From contig NZ_CP074570.1 in the NCBI RefSeq assembly GCF_019900845.1, forward strand, positions 2,232,001 through 2,296,000: DNA of 64,000 bases, given 5' to 3'. The notes beneath the pieces were generated by a model, which was not told the DNA's origin, made no database searches, and saw nothing but the letters and a program-made list of their open reading frames with translations. Every line of letters starts with the position of its first letter. Within the stretch, counting starts at the first letter, position 1. The position numbers and the translations under genes were made by a program. The DNA comes from Paraneptunicella aestuarii (GTDB lineage Bacteria > Pseudomonadota > Gammaproteobacteria > Enterobacterales > Alteromonadaceae). Positions 49,814 to 58,224 of this stretch are shown piece by piece.

Positions 49814-50890
49814 TTATCCGTTAACAACTTCAACTGGTGCCTGATCTTTTAAGTTCTGATGTCCGGTAACAATGATTTGCTCGTCACCATTCAGTCCTTT
49901 TGTGACTTCTACATAGTCGCCTTCTTCGTAGCCGATACTAATTGAAACTTTCTGAGCATTACCATCTTTAACGGTAAATACATTAATTTGGTCATCAATA
50001 TGTAATAAGGCTCGGCGAGGTAATAATAGAGCGTTTTGATGGGTATCGTAGTTAAGTTTAACCTGAGCAAACATACCTGCTTTCAGCGTGTTATGTTCAT
50101 TAGGTACGCGTAGTGTAACTTTAAACGTACCTGTTTCAGCATCAATAACCGGGCTGATACGTTCTACTACGGCTGTGACTTTCTCTTCATTGATTGCGGT
50201 TAATTGCAAAGACGCATGTTGACCAACATGTACTCTGGGAAGTTCTTTTTCTGGTAAGTGAACAATGCCGTACAATTCTTTTTGCTGTACAACATGGAAC
50301 ATGCGTTGACGTTGGAATGATTCGGTCAGGTTGCCGACTTTGGCATTACGTTCTGCAATAAAACCAGAAATGGGTGCAATGATGGTGGTTTCTTTTAAAT
50401 CCAGTTCAGCAAGCGAGACCCCTGCCTTGGCCGATTCAAACTGTGCCGTTAACTTATCGAACGTGTCATCGCTGATAAGCTTTTTGTTGTATACCTTATC
50501 GACTTTATCCAGTTCTTTTTGAATGCCTAGCAAATCAGCTTTAGCTCGCTGTAAATTAAGGATATAACGTTCTTGTTCCAGTCTGGCGAGTACCTGGCCT
50601 TTCTCAACGTAATCGCCTTCTTCAACCAATATTTCTTCGATAATGCCTGACGCTCTAGCCGTCACGAAGGCCTCTTCTTTGGCTTCTAAAACGGCGGTTG
50701 TTACATAATTTGAGGAAATATCGCCGGTGTGTAACTGGGCAACTTCAACGGGTACAGCAATAACTTCTACTTCTTCCTTATTTTTGTTATCTGCTTCCGA
50801 ATCCATACAACCACTCAATAGTACTGCACTACCTATTAATACCGCTCCGGTTGTTAATCTAATCCATTTCAAAGTGTTTTGCTGACGCAT
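49814..50890 (-). CDS. RND periplasmic adaptor, lipoprotein type
   Basis: A 358-residue membrane fusion protein. A lipoprotein signal ends in LLSGC, with the lipidated cysteine at residue 28. The barrel-sandwich halves are FVTARASGIIEEILVEEGDY (near 75) and TIIAPISGFIAERNAKVG (near 165), with a helical hairpin between and a beta-barrel after about 205. It should dock both downstream pumps to an outer-membrane channel that is not encoded here. It is first in a three-gene minus-strand operon. The upstream gap holds inverted repeats that may be operators. Confidence 0.92.
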   Translation of the reverse strand: MRQQNTLKWIRLTTGAVLIGSAVLLSGCMDSEADNKNKEEVEVIAVPVEVAQLHTGDISSNYVTTAVLEAKEEAFVTARASGIIEEILVEEGDYVEKGQVLARLEQERYILNLQRAKADLLGIQKELDKVDKVYNKKLISDDTFDKLTAQFESAKAGVSLAELDLKETTIIAPISGFIAERNAKVGNLTESFQRQRMFHVVQQKELYGIVHLPEKELPRVHVGQHASLQLTAINEEKVTAVVERISPVIDAETGTFKVTLRVPNEHNTLKAGMFAQVKLNYDTHQNALLLPRRALLHIDDQINVFTVKDGNAQKVSISIGYEEGDYVEVTKGLNGDEQIIVTGHQNLKDQAPVEVVNG

Positions 50891-51321
50891 TGTTATCCCC
50901 GCATGTGTAATTGGAATTTATTTTGCCTGAATCTTTTGTGTAAGTCTCACACAGACATTTAATTTTACATTTCAGGCTGACATATCAGGCAAGCTAAAGC
51001 ATGTGGTGTGCCAAGATAAAAAATCATTAAAAACATATGGTTAAGACTATCTTGGATGTCTTTTTAGTTAAATGTATCACCGGGTGTGGTGAATATTACT
51101 AAATATTGGCTAATTCATTAAAAATAATTGGGTAAGGTAATTTCTTTAATGCTCGAAGGACATTTTCACAACTATCTTACTTGCCTTTAATAGGCTGATG
51201 GCAAAATTGTTAGCAATGGTAAAAATTATTTAATTATCATGTGACTTAACTTATCTTGTTAAGCAATTCATAAATTGCTGCTAATGCCACCCGCATTAGC
51301 AAATGCTGCAAGGAACTATTC
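50891..51321. promoter_or_regulatory. 431-bp regulatory gap between the RND operon and a divergent SRPBCC gene
   Basis: An AT-rich gap. It contains a perfect 8-bp inverted repeat, CCAAGATA (51011-51018) and TATCTTGG (51048-51055), and a smaller TCACC/GGTGA pair (51077-51081 and 51088-51092). Either could bind a repressor of the RND operon. No regulator gene is adjacent and no transcript start can be fixed by eye. Confidence 0.4.
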
Positions 51322-51849
51322 ATGGAAACCCTTAAAAAAGCACTGTATGCCACAGTGATTGTTGTCGTTATCGCCTTTGGCGCAAGCTTTCTAATATCCC
51401 CTGCGTTTAAAGTTGAACGTTCTCTAGAGATAAATGCTAGTCCGGACAAGGTGTTTTCTTACATTGTTGATTTAAAGCAATGGAAAAAATGGGGCGTGTG
51501 GTATGAGCGTGATCCGAAAATGCAGATGACTTATTCAGGCCCTGACAATCAGGTTGGTATGAAGTCTGAGTGGGTAAGTGAAAAAGAAGGTTCAGGCTAT
51601 ATGGAAATTACCAAAGTAGTGCCAGATACCGTCTTGGAGTATAAATTGGTATTTCCTGATTTTGATATGCAGTCACAAGGTAAATTAGTGCTTGAGGCTA
51701 AAGGTGATAAAACCCTTGTAACCTGGTCTGATTCCGGTGAAGTAAAGGGAAATCCACTGAACAGAATTTTCATCTTGTTTATTGATGATATGATCGGCCC
51801 TGATTTTGAAGCGGGTTTGATTAACTTGAGAAGAGTCGCGGAAGACTAA
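51322..51849 (+). CDS. Membrane-anchored SRPBCC family protein
   Basis: A 175-residue protein. An N-terminal membrane helix (about 7-25) is followed by an SRPBCC domain: VERSLEINASPDKVFSYIVD, then LKQWKKWGVWYERDP and VTWSDSGEVKGNP. The family binds hydrophobic ligands; this polyketide-cyclase-like subgroup has no known reaction. A good AAGGAA site lies eight bases before the ATG. It is a single gene followed by a large hairpin repeat. It resembles the protein at 22727-23200 only in fold. Confidence 0.85.
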   Translation: METLKKALYATVIVVVIAFGASFLISPAFKVERSLEINASPDKVFSYIVDLKQWKKWGVWYERDPKMQMTYSGPDNQVGMKSEWVSEKEGSGYMEITKVVPDTVLEYKLVFPDFDMQSQGKLVLEAKGDKTLVTWSDSGEVKGNPLNRIFILFIDDMIGPDFEAGLINLRRVAED

Positions 51850-51866
51850 ATACCTGTTCCAAACTA

Positions 51867-51996
51867 TCAGTCACCTGTAGAGAATTAGAAGCAAACCCTC
51901 AGCCCTGCTTTTCACTTGATGAATCGACGAAGCGGCTGTGGAGCCTACATGGAAGTATCCACGGCGAGTTTGCGATAAATCTCTATGGGTGACTGA
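51867..51996. repeat. Long imperfect hairpin element, candidate dispersed intergenic repeat
   Basis: Nested inverted repeats over 130 bp. The outer arms are 51867-51883 and 51980-51996 (15 of 17 positions pair; TCAGTCACC with GGTGACTGA). Then come GCAAAC (51891-51896) with GTTTGC (51968-51973), and GTGGA (51938-51942) with TCCAC (51958-51962). It is non-coding and lies just after the SRPBCC stop. The structure resembles a palindromic intergenic repeat unit. Confidence 0.6.
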
Positions 51997-52017
51997 CAAT
52001 TAAACACAGCTATTTAG

Positions 52018-52086
52018 TCTGTTTATATAGTCAACTATGCTGCACAGACTACGCCTTGTAGAAATCACATACACTTTGCCACAAAT
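52018..52086 (+). repeat. Intergenic repeat, copy A (upstream of xdhC)
   Basis: A roughly 67-bp sequence that reappears in the same orientation at 56690-56758, on the other side of the xdhC-iorB operon. By manual alignment about three quarters of positions match with one 2-bp gap; the block CATACACTTTGC is identical. Within it CTGT...CTATGCTGCACAG can form a hairpin. The remaining gap to 52237 shows no other feature. Confidence 0.6.
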
Positions 52087-52237
52087 AAAAGCCAGTGTAG
52101 CCTGTATGCGTTATTTGACGCATAAAAGTGAACTCTTAACGTGTCATAGTAAAGAATCAGTTGAGTTTCTTTCTCAAATATTGTGAAGTTGGTTTTTCTT
52201 CGTTTTTGGGTAGTGCCAAGGGAAATATTAGTCGTTA

Positions 52238-53215
52238 ATGGCGAATCATATATGGGATCTGCTCTCCTTATGGGAGCCTAAAAAAGACCAACTGGAATGG
52301 GTGTTGGCGACCATCATAGAAACAGAGGGCTCTTCGTATCGAAAGCCGGGCGCTATGATGTTAATCAACAGCCTGGGCCAATACCGTGGCCTGTTAAGTG
52401 GTGGTTGCCTTGAGGCTGACATCATGCGACAGGCCAGAAAGTGCTGGGAATCGCTTGGCAATATCATTATTGAGTATGATATGCGCGAAGAGGATGACCT
52501 GGCATGGCAGTTAGGCTTGGGCTGTGGTGGTCGCGTTAAAATTCTGCTGCAACCCGTCAGCGCAGAAAATAATTATCTTGAATTAATCGCAATGAAACAG
52601 GCGTTGGATGCGGGGCATTGTGTTCATTATCATCAGGATTTATCCGCTTTATCTCCACGAAATACGCTGACACTAGATATCCCAAATCAATTTTCTCACA
52701 GCCAGCAAAATAGTTTTTCTTCTATTCATAAACCACCTATTTCTCTTGCAGTTTTTGGCGGCGGCATCGATGCGCGCCCGATTGTTGAAATGGCGGTAAC
52801 GTTGGGTTGGCATGTTTATTTGATCGATCACCGAACCGGTTACGCCAGAGAGAAATACTTTTCCGGCTGTAAGCAGATTATTCGTCAGCAGCCCGAACAG
52901 CTTGCTGGAGCTGAATGGATATCGCAGATGCGTGCTGCCGTTATTATGACTCACAATATCAATCAGGATGCTCAAGCGTTGAAACTGGTGCAATCCACTA
53001 ATGCTGAATATGTTGGATTATTGGGGCCAAAACACCGCACCGAAAAGGTACTGGATGTATTGCAAATGACTCGTTCGGATTTGGTGAAGCCATTATGGAA
53101 TCCTATGGGACTGAGTCTTGGTGGAGAACTTCCTGAGTCAATCGCCTTGTCGGCTGTATCCGAGATACATAAGGTGATTTATGGCGCGAGCGGGGAGCCA
53201 CTGAGTGCAGGTTAA
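52238..53215 (+). CDS. XdhC family protein (molybdenum cofactor insertion/maturation)
   Basis: A 325-residue protein. The N-terminal XdhC/CoxI domain shows ATIIETEGSSYRKPGAMMLI and LSGGCLEADI, then LGLGCGGRV. The C-terminal Rossmann domain starts at AVFGGGIDARPIVEMA near 171 and ends GLLGPKHRTEKVL and LGGELPESIALS. XdhC proteins bind, sulfurate or deliver the molybdenum cofactor to xanthine-oxidase family enzymes. It is first in the operon, and its last 11 bp overlap the mocA-like gene. The only partner enzyme in view is IorAB downstream. Confidence 0.93.
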   Translation: MANHIWDLLSLWEPKKDQLEWVLATIIETEGSSYRKPGAMMLINSLGQYRGLLSGGCLEADIMRQARKCWESLGNIIIEYDMREEDDLAWQLGLGCGGRVKILLQPVSAENNYLELIAMKQALDAGHCVHYHQDLSALSPRNTLTLDIPNQFSHSQQNSFSSIHKPPISLAVFGGGIDARPIVEMAVTLGWHVYLIDHRTGYAREKYFSGCKQIIRQQPEQLAGAEWISQMRAAVIMTHNINQDAQALKLVQSTNAEYVGLLGPKHRTEKVLDVLQMTRSDLVKPLWNPMGLSLGGELPESIALSAVSEIHKVIYGASGEPLSAG

Positions 53216-53825
53216 AACCCAAAACGCAGGCAGAATGTTGGCATTAGTGTTGGCTGCTGGAGAAAGTCGTCGATTTGGTAGCCCGAAGCAGATTGCAGAC
53301 GTGCATCAACAGCCCATGTTGAATCGTATGATTACAGCGCTTGTTGAGAGCCAATGTTTTCAGCGAGACGATATTTATATTGCGCTTGGTGCAAATAAAG
53401 AAAATGTGAGAGCCGTGCTTTCTAATGAAATACAAACGATTGATGTGTCCGACTGGCATTTGGGAATGGGGACTAGCATCAGTGAAAGTCTATCGTATTT
53501 GGCAACATTAGACGTTAGTCATGTGATGATTGTTCTGGCGGATCAAGTCGCGTTAACGTCAAATCATATTGATGAACTGGTGCAGTTTAGTCGTCTCAAC
53601 AATGACAAGATTGTCTCGGCTGAATATAACAATACATTAGGCGTTCCCGCTGTTTTTCCTCGATGGAGTTTTCCTGCCTTGCAGGCACTTTCTGGAGAGC
53701 GTGGAGCGAAAGTGATTCTGCAAGAACAAAAACAACAAAATAAGGCTTTGGCATTTGCTATGCCAGAAGCGGCAATAGACATTGACACTCAGGCGCAACT
53801 TGCTGACTGGGTGGCAACAAATTAA
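53205..53825 (+). CDS. Molybdenum cofactor cytidylyltransferase-like NTP transferase (MocA type)
   Basis: A 206-residue nucleotidyltransferase. The signature LVLAAGESRRFGSPKQ lies near residues 14-29, VLADQVAL near 109, and GVPAVFPRWSF near 145, as in MocA/MobA-like enzymes. MocA attaches CMP to molybdopterin to give the dinucleotide cofactor used by xanthine-oxidase family enzymes. The GTG start at 53205 is supported by GGGGAG seven bases upstream and gives an 11-bp overlap with xdhC. The context with XdhC and IorAB favours the cytidylyl over the guanylyl reaction; this is an inference. Confidence 0.88.
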   Translation: MQVKTQNAGRMLALVLAAGESRRFGSPKQIADVHQQPMLNRMITALVESQCFQRDDIYIALGANKENVRAVLSNEIQTIDVSDWHLGMGTSISESLSYLATLDVSHVMIVLADQVALTSNHIDELVQFSRLNNDKIVSAEYNNTLGVPAVFPRWSFPALQALSGERGAKVILQEQKQQNKALAFAMPEAAIDIDTQAQLADWVATN

Positions 53826-53855
53826 TCGGTGAAAGGGTTTATACAAGGAGATGCA

Positions 53856-54347
53856 ATGATAGATTTTACCCTGAATGGCAATCCCATTCGTGTAGAGGTT
53901 GATCCGGAAATGCCACTGTTATGGGTGATTCGGGACGTATTGAAAATGACAGGCACCAAGTACGGCTGCGGACAGGGCATTTGTGGTGCATGTACCATTC
54001 ATGTTGACGGTCAACCCATGCGTTCTTGTTCTTTCCCGGCTTCAGCTGCCCAAGGTCGAAAAATCACGACCATTGAAGGGTTGGCGGAAGATGCCTCGCA
54101 TCCTGTACAACAGGCGTGGGAAGCGCATAAGGTTCCTCAATGCGGGTATTGTCAGTCGGGTCAAATCATGAGCGCCGTTGCTTTGTTACAGCAAAACCCT
54201 AATCCTGATGATCAAGCGATTGATAATTTTATGCAAGGAAACATCTGTCGTTGTGGTACTTACAACCGTATTAAGTCGGCCATTAAAACAGCAGCCAATG
54301 CGAGTACGAATATAGAAATACGTGAAGTAGGGGGGGCAAAATCATGA
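53856..54347 (+). CDS. iorA: Aldehyde/isoquinoline oxidoreductase small [2Fe-2S] subunit
   Basis: A 163-residue iron-sulfur subunit. The plant-type cluster ligands are in [17 protein letters not shown], followed by RSC (about 38-62). The second cluster ligands are in CGYCQSGQ near 98 and [10 protein letters not shown] near 133. It passes electrons from the molybdenum centre in IorB. The start was set at ATG 53856, just after AAGGAG; a GTG at 53829 is in frame without a ribosome site. A seven-G run (54330-54336) lies near the 3' end. The stop overlaps iorB by 4 bp. The gene name follows the two-subunit arrangement. Confidence 0.92.
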   Translation: MIDFTLNGNPIRVEVDPEMPLLWVIRDVLKMTGTKYGCGQGICGACTIHVDGQPMRSCSFPASAAQGRKITTIEGLAEDASHPVQQAWEAHKVPQCGYCQSGQIMSAVALLQQNPNPDDQAIDNFMQGNICRCGTYNRIKSAIKTAANASTNIEIREVGGAKS

Positions 54348-56653
54348 TGGAATCATTATTTATGTCCAACTCATCAGTTGGCAATACTGAGAATCGTTTA
54401 AATAGCACGATCGAAAATGTCAGCCGTCGAAGTTTCTTGAAGCTATTGGGCGTAGGTTCTACCGGGCTTGTGTTGGCAACCAGTTTGCCCGGCGCGAATC
54501 AGGCTTTTGCTGCTTCTAGCACTGTTCCAAATGAAGCCAACAAGCTGAATATGTTTGTTAGCATTGAGCCAACTGGTGTTGTGAATATTGTCTGCCATCG
54601 CTCGGAAATGGGGCAAGGTGTGCGTACTTCATTGCCGCAAATCGTAGCAGATGAAATGGAAGCCAATTGGGATTTGGTGAATGTGGTGCAAGGCTTGGCT
54701 GACAAGCGTTATGGTAGCCAAAATACCGATGGTTCCCGTTCCGTTCGTCGCTTTTACAAGATTCTACGCGAAATGGGCGCTTCCGCGCGTATGATGCTGG
54801 AACAAGCCGCCGCGAATACCTGGAAAGTGGATGTGTCTCAGGTGGAAGCTAAAAACGGTATTGTTAGCAATAAAGTATCAGGTGAAACCCTTGATTATGG
54901 GCAATTATCGAATATTGCCGCAACGTTGGAAGTACCCAAGCCAGAAACTATCCGATTAAAAGACAAAACAGCGTTTAAATATATCGGCAAGGAAATGCCC
55001 ATTGTCGATATGAAAGACATTCAAACGGGTAAGACTGAATTTGGGCAAGATATACAGTTCGATAACATGTTGTATGCCTGCATCGCTCGTTCCCCTGTGG
55101 TGGGAGCGAATGTTGCCAGTTACGACGCTACAGCAAGTAAAAAGCTAAAGGATGTCGTTGATGTGTGGCAAATGCCAGAAGCTAAAAAACCCTTTTCTTT
55201 TAAGCCGTTGGCGGGCATTGCGGTTGTCGCTAACAATAGCTGGGCTGCTATTCAAGGGCGAAATAAGCTACAGGTAAATTGGACTGAAAGTGAAAACGAC
55301 AGCCACGATTCGTCTGCATACCAAAAAGCACTGCATGAGAATTTGACGCAAAAAGGTAAGGTTGTGCGTAGTAAAGGTGATGCTTACCAGGAAATGACCA
55401 ATGCGAATACGACGGTCAATGCCAGCTATAGCGTACCTTATATGGCTCATGCACCCATGGAACCGCCAGCAGCCACCGCAGTATATAAAAACGGTTATTT
55501 TGAAATTTGGGCTTGTACTCAAACGCCCCAATCAACGCAAAATACGGTTGCTCAGATCATGGGTGTGCCACCCGAAAAGGTTAAGGTTCATGTCACTTTG
55601 CTAGGTGGTGGCTTTGGTCGTAAATCCAAGCCGGATTACTCTGTTGAAGCGGCCATGTTAGCCAAGCAGTTTGGTAAGCCTGTGAAAGTGGTGTGGACAC
55701 GCGAAGATGATATTCAGCATTGTTATTATCATGCTATTAGTGCGCAGCATTACGCAGCCGGACTGGATGCGCAAGGCAAGGTAAATAGCTGGATCCAGCG
55801 TAGCGCCTTTCCGAGTATCAGCTGGACGTTTGACGGAACAACAGACGAACCGAGTGTTTCAGAATTATCGTTGGGCTTTGGTGATTTAGTCTTTGATTTA
55901 CCGCATCTTTCTTGTGAATCCCATAAAGCCAAGGCTCATACCCGTATTGGTTGGATGCGCTCTGTAAGCAATATTCATCATGCTTTTGCGTTAGGTTCTT
56001 TTGTTGATGAAGTGGCGCATGCGGCGAAAAAGCCAACCTATGATATGTGGATGGAGCTTATTGGCTCTGATCGTCATGTTGACCCGAAAGCGGAAGGCTT
56101 TGAGTTTACCAACTATGGTGAATCACTGGATGATTTTCCCATTGATACCAAGCGCTTAAAGCAGGTTTTACGTACTGTTGTCGAAAAGTCGGGGGCGAAT
56201 AAGGCGGTTGCTAAAAATGAAGGCTGGGGCATTAGCGTTCATCGCAGTTTTGTCACCTACGTTGCTGTTGCAGTTAAAGTGAAGGTTGAAAATGATAAGG
56301 CTTCGATTCTTGAAATGCATTCCGCGATAGATGCTGGAACCGTTGTTAACCCTGACAGAGTCAGGGCGCAACAGGAAGGTTCGATGATGTTTGGTGCTTC
56401 TATTGCGCTGTTAGGCGAGATTAGCTTTAAGCAAGGTAAAGTTGAGCAATCTAACTATCATGATTACCCCGTACTGCGTATGAATCAAAGTCCGAAGATT
56501 GTCGAGACGTATATTATTGAGTCTGATGCGATACCGGGCGGAGTCGGGGAGCCGGGTACTCCACCGGTTGCTGCGGCGATTGCCAATGCGATTTTTCATG
56601 CCTGTGGTAAGCGAATTAGGGCGTTGCCGATTAGGCATCATATGAAGGTTTAG
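54344..56653 (+). CDS. iorB: Periplasmic molybdopterin-dependent oxidoreductase large subunit (IorB-like)
   Basis: A 769-residue enzyme. A twin-arginine signal, [10 protein letters not shown] (Arg28-Arg29), and a hydrophobic stretch ending near AFA place it in the periplasm with its small subunit. The molybdenum site is seen in [19 protein letters not shown] near 425, and the catalytic glutamate region [17 protein letters not shown] lies near the C-terminus. Homologues oxidise isoquinoline, aldehydes or other N-heterocycles; the substrate here cannot be told. There is no FAD subunit, as expected for Ior-type enzymes, and no cytochrome c gene beside it. Confidence 0.92.
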   Translation: MMESLFMSNSSVGNTENRLNSTIENVSRRSFLKLLGVGSTGLVLATSLPGANQAFAASSTVPNEANKLNMFVSIEPTGVVNIVCHRSEMGQGVRTSLPQIVADEMEANWDLVNVVQGLADKRYGSQNTDGSRSVRRFYKILREMGASARMMLEQAAANTWKVDVSQVEAKNGIVSNKVSGETLDYGQLSNIAATLEVPKPETIRLKDKTAFKYIGKEMPIVDMKDIQTGKTEFGQDIQFDNMLYACIARSPVVGANVASYDATASKKLKDVVDVWQMPEAKKPFSFKPLAGIAVVANNSWAAIQGRNKLQVNWTESENDSHDSSAYQKALHENLTQKGKVVRSKGDAYQEMTNANTTVNASYSVPYMAHAPMEPPAATAVYKNGYFEIWACTQTPQSTQNTVAQIMGVPPEKVKVHVTLLGGGFGRKSKPDYSVEAAMLAKQFGKPVKVVWTREDDIQHCYYHAISAQHYAAGLDAQGKVNSWIQRSAFPSISWTFDGTTDEPSVSELSLGFGDLVFDLPHLSCESHKAKAHTRIGWMRSVSNIHHAFALGSFVDEVAHAAKKPTYDMWMELIGSDRHVDPKAEGFEFTNYGESLDDFPIDTKRLKQVLRTVVEKSGANKAVAKNEGWGISVHRSFVTYVAVAVKVKVENDKASILEMHSAIDAGTVVNPDRVRAQQEGSMMFGASIALLGEISFKQGKVEQSNYHDYPVLRMNQSPKIVETYIIESDAIPGGVGEPGTPPVAAAIANAIFHACGKRIRALPIRHHMKV

Positions 56654-56765
56654 CTGCAGCGCTTGTATGCGATTTCTACCTCATTATCGGCTGTTTACAT
56701 AGTTCTTGCTATGCTACACAGCCTCTGCTTCGTATAAATCGCATACACTTTGCTGCAAAATCAGA
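56654..56765 (+). repeat. Intergenic repeat, copy B, with extra inverted arm
   Basis: Positions 56690-56758 match copy A at 52018-52086 in the same orientation. In addition, the segment right after the iorB stop (TGTATGCGATTTCTAC, about 56664-56679) is nearly the reverse complement of the right-hand part (GTATAAATCGCATACA), so the whole unit can fold into a nested hairpin. It may act as a terminator for iorB and the convergent MATE gene. Confidence 0.6.
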
Positions 56766-56809
56766 ATGAAAGTGCAATTAGGCTATTATTTAGAGATAGT
56801 CAGAGAGAT

Positions 56810-58174
56810 TCAGGGATAAACAAGCTGAGAGGTTGTTTTCACTTTATGCTGTGTCCACAACAGTCTCATTCCTAACAATAACGCCGCTGCGGTCAAGCCA
56901 ACAATAAAACCAATCCAGAATCCTTTCGCCGCCATTGCCGGTACTATCCAGTCTGTCATCGCTAAAATGTATCCGGTTGGTAAACCTATCATCCAGTAAG
57001 ACAAAAAGCTTAAGTAGAACATGGCTTTGGTGTCTTTGTAGCCTCTTAAAGCACAACCCGCGATAATTTGTGTTCCATCTGAGAATTGGAATATCGCCGC
57101 TAAAAACATTAGCTGAGCAGCCATCTCTATGACTTCGGGTTCCGTGCTATACAGTTCCGAGATGGGGTAGCGCAATATATAGCAAAGCGTTGCATTCATA
57201 CCAGCGAGCAATAACCCCGATATTAATGCGCTATAAACTGTGGTACTAGCCAGAGCGCTATCTCCCTGACCGAGTGCATAGCCGATACGTATTGTCGTTG
57301 CCATGCCGATACTCAGCGGGATCATAAAGAAGATTGAACTGACGTTTAGCGCAATCTGATGCGCCGCAACCACGTCCGAGCCATAACGCGCCAACATGAT
57401 CGCTACGATCGCAAACAAGGTAATTTCAAACAGAAGAGTAAAGGCAATCGGCACGCCCAGTTTTAATATTTTTCTGATTTCACGCCATTCAGGTGGATGA
57501 AGGTGCCCAAAGAAGGGATAGTCTTGTAACGCTTTTGCGTATTTCGTATATAACCAGGTAGCTGTTAACATGGCGCAAAATACAATAGTTGTCGCCACTC
57601 CACAGCCTGCACCACCTAACGCTGGTGCGCCAAGCTTGCCATAAATAAATACATAGTTGGCAGGAATGTTAACGATCAATCCAATAACCATGATAATCAT
57701 GCTGGGTTTGGTGATAGAAAGCCCTTCACCGTACTGACGTAAAACCTGATAAAACACAAATGCTGGAATGCCAGCAAACACGTAGCTGAGATAATCAGCG
57801 GTGATGGTTTTTAATGCGGGTTCCATGGTCATGGGGGCAACTAATGAGTTGGTAACGAATGACAACAAAAACACGGGCAAGCTCAAATAGATGGATAGCC
57901 AGAATGCCTGATGTCCTGCTTTGGGGATGGCATCTTTGTCTTGCGCTCCATTTAAGCGAGAAATAATCGGCGGTAACGCCAAAATAATCCCTTGCAGGAA
58001 TACCATGATGGGAAACACGATACTGGATGCCACCGCAACTGCTGCCATGTCGGTAGAAGACACTCGACCCGCCATAATGGTGTCGGAGACGCCCATTAAT
58101 GTTTGGGTAATTTGAGCAATAAGTAATGGCCAAGCTAATTTAGCCAAGCATTTTACTTCAGATAATTTAATCAT
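56810..58174 (-). CDS. MATE family efflux transporter (NorM-like)
   Basis: A 454-residue inner-membrane transporter with about twelve hydrophobic segments in two equal halves. The start LAWPLLIAQITQTLMGVSDTIMAGRVS and the second-half segment GVPIAFTLLFEITLFAIVAIML are typical of NorM-type MATE proteins, which export cationic drugs in exchange for sodium or protons. AAGGACTC at good spacing precedes the ATG. It follows moeA on the same strand by 50 bp, so the two may be cotranscribed, although no functional link is evident. Confidence 0.92.
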   Translation of the reverse strand: MIKLSEVKCLAKLAWPLLIAQITQTLMGVSDTIMAGRVSSTDMAAVAVASSIVFPIMVFLQGIILALPPIISRLNGAQDKDAIPKAGHQAFWLSIYLSLPVFLLSFVTNSLVAPMTMEPALKTITADYLSYVFAGIPAFVFYQVLRQYGEGLSITKPSMIIMVIGLIVNIPANYVFIYGKLGAPALGGAGCGVATTIVFCAMLTATWLYTKYAKALQDYPFFGHLHPPEWREIRKILKLGVPIAFTLLFEITLFAIVAIMLARYGSDVVAAHQIALNVSSIFFMIPLSIGMATTIRIGYALGQGDSALASTTVYSALISGLLLAGMNATLCYILRYPISELYSTEPEVIEMAAQLMFLAAIFQFSDGTQIIAGCALRGYKDTKAMFYLSFLSYWMIGLPTGYILAMTDWIVPAMAAKGFWIGFIVGLTAAALLLGMRLLWTQHKVKTTSQLVYP

Positions 58175-58224
58175 TGAGTCCTTCTAAAGCGCTATTTAAG
58201 GAATAACACTCGTTAATATTTCCA

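Noticed and set aside
54330..54336. Seven-G run near the end of iorA as a phase-variation switch
   Set aside because: It is just before the stop codon; slippage would change only the last residues and the overlap with iorB, so a strong switch is unlikely.
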